In this document: one piece after another, positions 5,496 through 7,606 of the stretch
Layout: every line of letters begins with the position of its first letter
Numbering within the stretch: the stretch's first letter is position 1
Assembly: GCA_023433585.1 (NCBI GenBank)
Contig: JAEZCL010000076.1
Location: 1 to 7,606 of the forward strand
Length of the DNA stretch: 7,606 nucleotides
Source: Pseudomonadota bacterium
GTDB taxonomy: Bacteria > Pseudomonadota > Alphaproteobacteria > Caulobacterales > Caulobacteraceae
Direction: 5' to 3'
Program-made: the position numbers and the translations under genes
Notes under the pieces: model-generated
The model's input: only the letters and a program-made list of their open reading frames with translations
Told to the model about the DNA's origin: nothing
The model's database searches: none

Positions 5496-6437
5496 TTACG
5501 CGTAACAGGCTTCGTCAGTCCGCCGATACATAAGGCGCTTCCCGCCGATGCCGCGCAGGGCTTCGTTCGTGCGAGCGGTGTCGTCCACGCCAAGGGACAC
5601 GCGGTTGGAATAGCGGAAATCGAACTCTGCCAGATAGCGCGACAGGTGCGCTTCGGACACGTGCTGATAGACGCCGTTGATGCCGCGCTTGAGGATGGAG
5701 AAGAACCCTTCGATGGTGTTCGTGTAGGCTTCGCCGCGCACGTATTCCTCAATTCCGTGATTGACCGTTTCGTAGCGGGCGAACTCGGGTCCGATGATGC
5801 GGTATTGGCCCGCGTCGTCGGTCATCAGGGCGCTTTCGCGGCGCACGTGCTTGGTGATGATCGGACGCAGGGTCTTGGCGTTGACGGCGGGCACGTGGAA
5901 CGAGCGGACGCGGCCACCGCGCTCAACGAGCGAGAAGCAGATTTGCTTGCCGACCGCGCCGATGTTCTTCGGGTTGCGCTTGGACAGGCGCTTGTTCTTT
6001 TCCTTGCCGCCGATGACGGTTTCGTCGGCCTCAACGAATTTGCCTTCGCCGCCCATGGGGGCGCCGCCATCGCGGATGGTCATGGCCTCACGGATGCGGT
6101 GGCACATGAACCACGCGGTCTTGTAGGTCACACCCAGGGTGCGGCCGATCTGGTGGGCGCTGATGCCCTTCTTTGAGGACGACAGGAGATAGGTGGCCAG
6201 CAGCCACTTGTTGAGCGGCACCTTGGAGCGCTCAAACACGGTTCCCACGGTGACGGTGAACTGTTCCCGACAGGCGTTGCACTGGTAGAGGCCGGCGCGG
6301 GCGCTGCGGCCCTTGATGGCAGTGGCTTCGTTGACCACGCCACAGTGAGGGCAGACCGGGCCATGGGGCCAACGGGTCTTCTCCAGATGGGCGCGGGCCT
6401 TGTCAGCGTCAGCGAAGATGGGGTCAGTCAGGTTCAT
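5496..6437 (-). CDS. IS1595-family (ISXO2-like) transposase
   Basis: This 313-aa transposase moves the element by DNA strand transfer. An N-terminal zinc ribbon uses CPHC (29-32) and CNAC (53-56). A helix-turn-helix follows at about 91-115 (GISAHQIGRTLGVTYKTAW). The ISXO2-like catalytic domain has EADE with Asp138, TDD with Asp207 or 208, and YTNTIEGFFSILKRG, with Asn240 and Lys250 completing the DDNK-type site known for this family, then YQHVSEAHLSRYL. Full length and undisrupted, so probably functional. ATG 6437 has GGAGAGA at 6441-6447 upstream. The N-terminus MNLTDPIFAD is typical of the family. The stop TAA at 5496-5498 is followed by the intergenic hairpin and the HNH gene. Confidence 0.95.
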   Translation of the reverse strand: MNLTDPIFADADKARAHLEKTRWPHGPVCPHCGVVNEATAIKGRSARAGLYQCNACREQFTVTVGTVFERSKVPLNKWLLATYLLSSSKKGISAHQIGRTLGVTYKTAWFMCHRIREAMTIRDGGAPMGGEGKFVEADETVIGGKEKNKRLSKRNPKNIGAVGKQICFSLVERGGRVRSFHVPAVNAKTLRPIITKHVRRESALMTDDAGQYRIIGPEFARYETVNHGIEEYVRGEAYTNTIEGFFSILKRGINGVYQHVSEAHLSRYLAEFDFRYSNRVSLGVDDTARTNEALRGIGGKRLMYRRTDEACYA

Positions 6438-6456
6438 GGCTCTCTCCAGTGAGAAA

Positions 6457-6485
6457 ACCCTACGGATTCAACGCTGCTTTGTCAA
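6457..6485 (-). promoter_or_regulatory. Transposase promoter with -35 box in right terminal repeat
   Basis: On the minus strand a perfect TTGACA (plus-strand 6480-6485) lies within the terminal repeat. Seventeen bases further is TAGGGT (6457-6462), a three-of-six -10 match. Transcription would begin about 13 bases before the transposase ATG. The left repeat has GTGACA at the equivalent place. Transposase binding to the end would cover this promoter, so self-limitation is plausible. Confidence 0.5.
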
Positions 6486-6499
6486 GTATATAACTCCCC
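6473..6499 (-). repeat. Right terminal inverted repeat of the transposon
   Basis: Reversed, it reads GGGGAGTTATATAC, then T, TGACAAAGCA, G and C. It differs from the left repeat at two of 27 positions. Outside it follows CCGACGGG, the second copy of the target duplication, at 6500-6507. Confidence 0.9.
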
Positions 6500-6514
6500 C
6501 CGACGGGAGAGGGG
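6500..6514. other. Right half of split terminator-like palindrome
   Basis: CCGACGGGAGAGGGG directly abuts the COQ9-family stop codon at 6515-6517. With 4117-4126 it forms the palindrome that the transposon interrupted. Each half alone can still fold only weakly, so termination of the COQ9-family transcript may now depend on sequence inside the transposon. Confidence 0.65.
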
Positions 6515-7156
6515 TCAGTTTGTTCTATACCGCAGCCGGCCCAGCCATTCGGTCGCCTTGCGCAAGGGGGCGTCGAAGTCCTTGCCGGCCTTCCATTTCT
6601 CGAAGGTCATGACGTCAGCGATGCGGCGCTGGACGAAGCCTTCCGCGGCCTCGCGCCCGTCGAACCAGCGCATGGTCAGGGCCGGGATCAGGATGCCGGA
6701 CAGGATCATGCGCTTGGAGTAGTGATTCTCGTCCGTCGCCGTGTCGCCCGCCCAGCGCCAGATGCGGTCGGCGCTCTCCCAGGCCAGCTCAAGCCCCAGG
6801 TCGGCGTTGGTCGGCAGGGCCAGGAACCCGGCGCAGCGTTTCGTGGCCTCCAGGTCCGCCGCTCCGGCCTCCATCCGCGCCGAGACCCCGGCGAAGATGC
6901 GTTCGCGGATCTTCAGGCCCTCCGTGGACAACCCCTCCAGCGCGCGGGCGTCGTGGCGGCGCGACAGCAATGCGGCCAGGTCGCGCGGGCCGTTCGGCAG
7001 CAGCAGTTCCTCGTCCCCGCGCGACAGGCCGTTCGCCTCACAGGCCGCGCGCACCAGACGGCGGTTCCAGCCCAGGGCCGGGGCGCGCTGGATCGCCGCG
7101 TCCAGCACTGCCTGCTCCATCCGGTCGGCCCAATCCGGTTCCGTGCTCGTGTCCAT
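6515..7156 (-). CDS. COQ9-family ubiquinone biosynthesis protein
   Basis: The 213-aa protein matches the bacterial COQ9 family. Its mitochondrial relative binds lipid and assists the COQ7 hydroxylation step of ubiquinone synthesis; bacterial members are assumed to do something similar at the membrane. The N-terminal half (about 10-65) resembles the TetR-like helical fold of COQ9. The conserved C-terminal part reads ESADRIWRWAGDTATDENHYSKRMILSG, broken here at 127-154, followed by ILIPALTMRWFDG (155-167), the amphipathic lipid-handling region, and RRIADVMTFEKWK. Length is normal. The ATG at 7156 lacks an obvious ribosome binding site. The gene diverges from rpsU, a pairing I recall from other Caulobacterales and Rhizobiales, and converges on purK. 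The transposon sits directly after its stop codon but does not break it. Confidence 0.85.
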   Translation of the reverse strand: MDTSTEPDWADRMEQAVLDAAIQRAPALGWNRRLVRAACEANGLSRGDEELLLPNGPRDLAALLSRRHDARALEGLSTEGLKIRERIFAGVSARMEAGAADLEATKRCAGFLALPTNADLGLELAWESADRIWRWAGDTATDENHYSKRMILSGILIPALTMRWFDGREAAEGFVQRRIADVMTFEKWKAGKDFDAPLRKATEWLGRLRYRTN

Positions 7157-7342
7157 GAGATCAGAATACGCCCGCGCGCGCGGCGTTGCGAGCCTGCATC
7201 ACAATCTGCGTCCTTTCGCGCGGAAACCTAGACAGGCTCATGGCGTTCGTGTATCCGCACGCCTTCCTCGCGGAGGCCCGGCCTTCGCGTGACCGATTTC
7301 TTGTTCGCCCGTCTCCCTTGGTAAAGGACGCGGCGGGCGGCC

Positions 7343-7349
7343 AAAGGAG
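7343..7349 (+). promoter_or_regulatory. rpsU ribosome binding site that points to a CTG start
   Basis: AAAGGAG at 7343-7349 is a near-perfect Shine-Dalgarno sequence. Eight bases later, at 7358, comes CTG, then GTTCAGATTTTC, encoding the invariant VQIF start of S21. No ATG, GTG or TTG is in frame at a usable distance. Confidence 0.75.
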
Positions 7350-7357
7350 AGAGACCC

Positions 7358-7585
7358 CTGGTTCAGATTTTCGTCCGCGACAACAATGTCGATCAGGCGC
7401 TGAAAGCCCTGAAGAAGAAAATGCAGCGCGAAGGCAGCTTCCGTGAAATGAAGCGCCACGTGCATTATGAAAAGCCGTCGGAAAAGCGCGCCCGCCAGAA
7501 GGCGGAGGCCGTGCGCCGCGCCCGCAAGCTGGCCCGCAAGCGCGCCCAGCGCGAGGGCCTGCTGCCGATGCCGACGCGCCGCTGA
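7358..7585 (+). CDS. rpsU: 30S ribosomal protein S21, apparent CTG start
   Basis: The 75-residue protein is S21 of the small ribosomal subunit, which helps mRNA recruitment near the anti-Shine-Dalgarno end of 16S rRNA. It reads VQIFVRDNNVDQALKALKKK from residue 2, then REGSFREMKRHVHYEKPSEK (24-43) and an Arg/Lys-rich helix to LLPMPTRR, the alphaproteobacterial form. The start appears to be CTG at 7358, where most relatives have ATG or GTG before VQIF. The ribosome binding site spacing agrees. A start finder limited to ATG, GTG and TTG would miss the gene or begin it at internal Met22, which would remove the conserved N-terminus. A sequencing error at the first base is the alternative. The gene is complete, ending 21 bases before the window edge. 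Confidence 0.92.
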   Translation: MVQIFVRDNNVDQALKALKKKMQREGSFREMKRHVHYEKPSEKRARQKAEAVRRARKLARKRAQREGLLPMPTRR

Positions 7586-7606
7586 TCGCATTCGACAGCT
7601 GAAACG

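Larger units (their letters stand above)
4131..6499 (-). mobile_element. IS1595-family transposon with cargo genes
   Basis: The element is about 2,368 bp, with one base of uncertainty at each end because of G and C runs. It is bounded by inverted repeats 4131-4157 and 6473-6499, which match at 25 of 27 positions, and by a direct duplication of CCGACGGG outside. The transposase (5496-6437) is encoded at the right end and reads leftward. The rest is cargo: HNH nuclease, 43-aa protein, HEPN-like protein, and a small ORF at the left end. The cargo DNA is visibly less GC-biased than the flanking chromosomal genes. The family is known from memory for 8-bp duplications and for members carrying passenger genes. 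Ends, duplication and transposase all look intact, so recent or possible activity is plausible. Confidence 0.88.

Noticed and set aside
5334..6176. Plus-strand open frame of 280 codons over the transposase
   Set aside because: Shadow of the transposase, whose zinc ribbon and DDNK residues are intact on the minus strand.

Overview
The window looks like chromosome of a GC-rich alphaproteobacterium of the Caulobacterales, most likely Brevundimonas or a close relative. This rests on the purE-purK pair, a COQ9-family gene divergent from rpsU, the wording of the S21 protein, strong GC bias at third codon positions, and intergenic DNA full of CTCCTCCCC/GGGGAGGAG foldback repeats. No species can be fixed from the sequence alone.

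Left part (1-3756): after an unassigned edge comes a foldback repeat (73-232), then a decayed C-terminal scrap of an ATP-dependent DNA ligase (234-360, minus), a Tat-exported two-lobed retropepsin-like protease (388-1326, minus), a second, related foldback repeat (1358-1470) and a short GGDEF diguanylate cyclase (1473-2036, minus). Divergent from the cyclase lies the purine pair purE (2184-2675) and purK (2677-3756). Together these convert AIR plus bicarbonate to CAIR in de novo purine synthesis.

Middle (3757-6514): the space between the convergent genes purK and COQ9 holds a nested palindromic region (3760-3980), another hairpin (4074-4113) and a terminator-like palindrome that has been split by a 2.37-kb transposon (about 4131-6499). 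The transposon has 27-bp terminal inverted repeats with two mismatches and an 8-9 bp target duplication (CCGACGGG or CCCGACGGG). It encodes an IS1595-family (ISXO2-like) transposase. Its cargo is an HNH nuclease, a 43-aa acidic small protein absent from simple ORF lists, a 215-aa protein with an R-x4-H motif of HEPN type, and a small ORF that starts inside the left terminal repeat and runs antisense into the HEPN-like gene. The HEPN-like gene and the 43-aa gene diverge from a single TCATGA, so their start codons overlap. This compact nuclease-bearing cargo is the most novel part of the window. A defence or toxin-like role is only inferred.

Right part (6515-7606): a COQ9-family ubiquinone-biosynthesis gene (minus) and, divergently, rpsU for ribosomal protein S21 (7358-7585). 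The rpsU gene has a good ribosome binding site placed for a CTG start codon, and no ATG, GTG or TTG is available nearby in frame.
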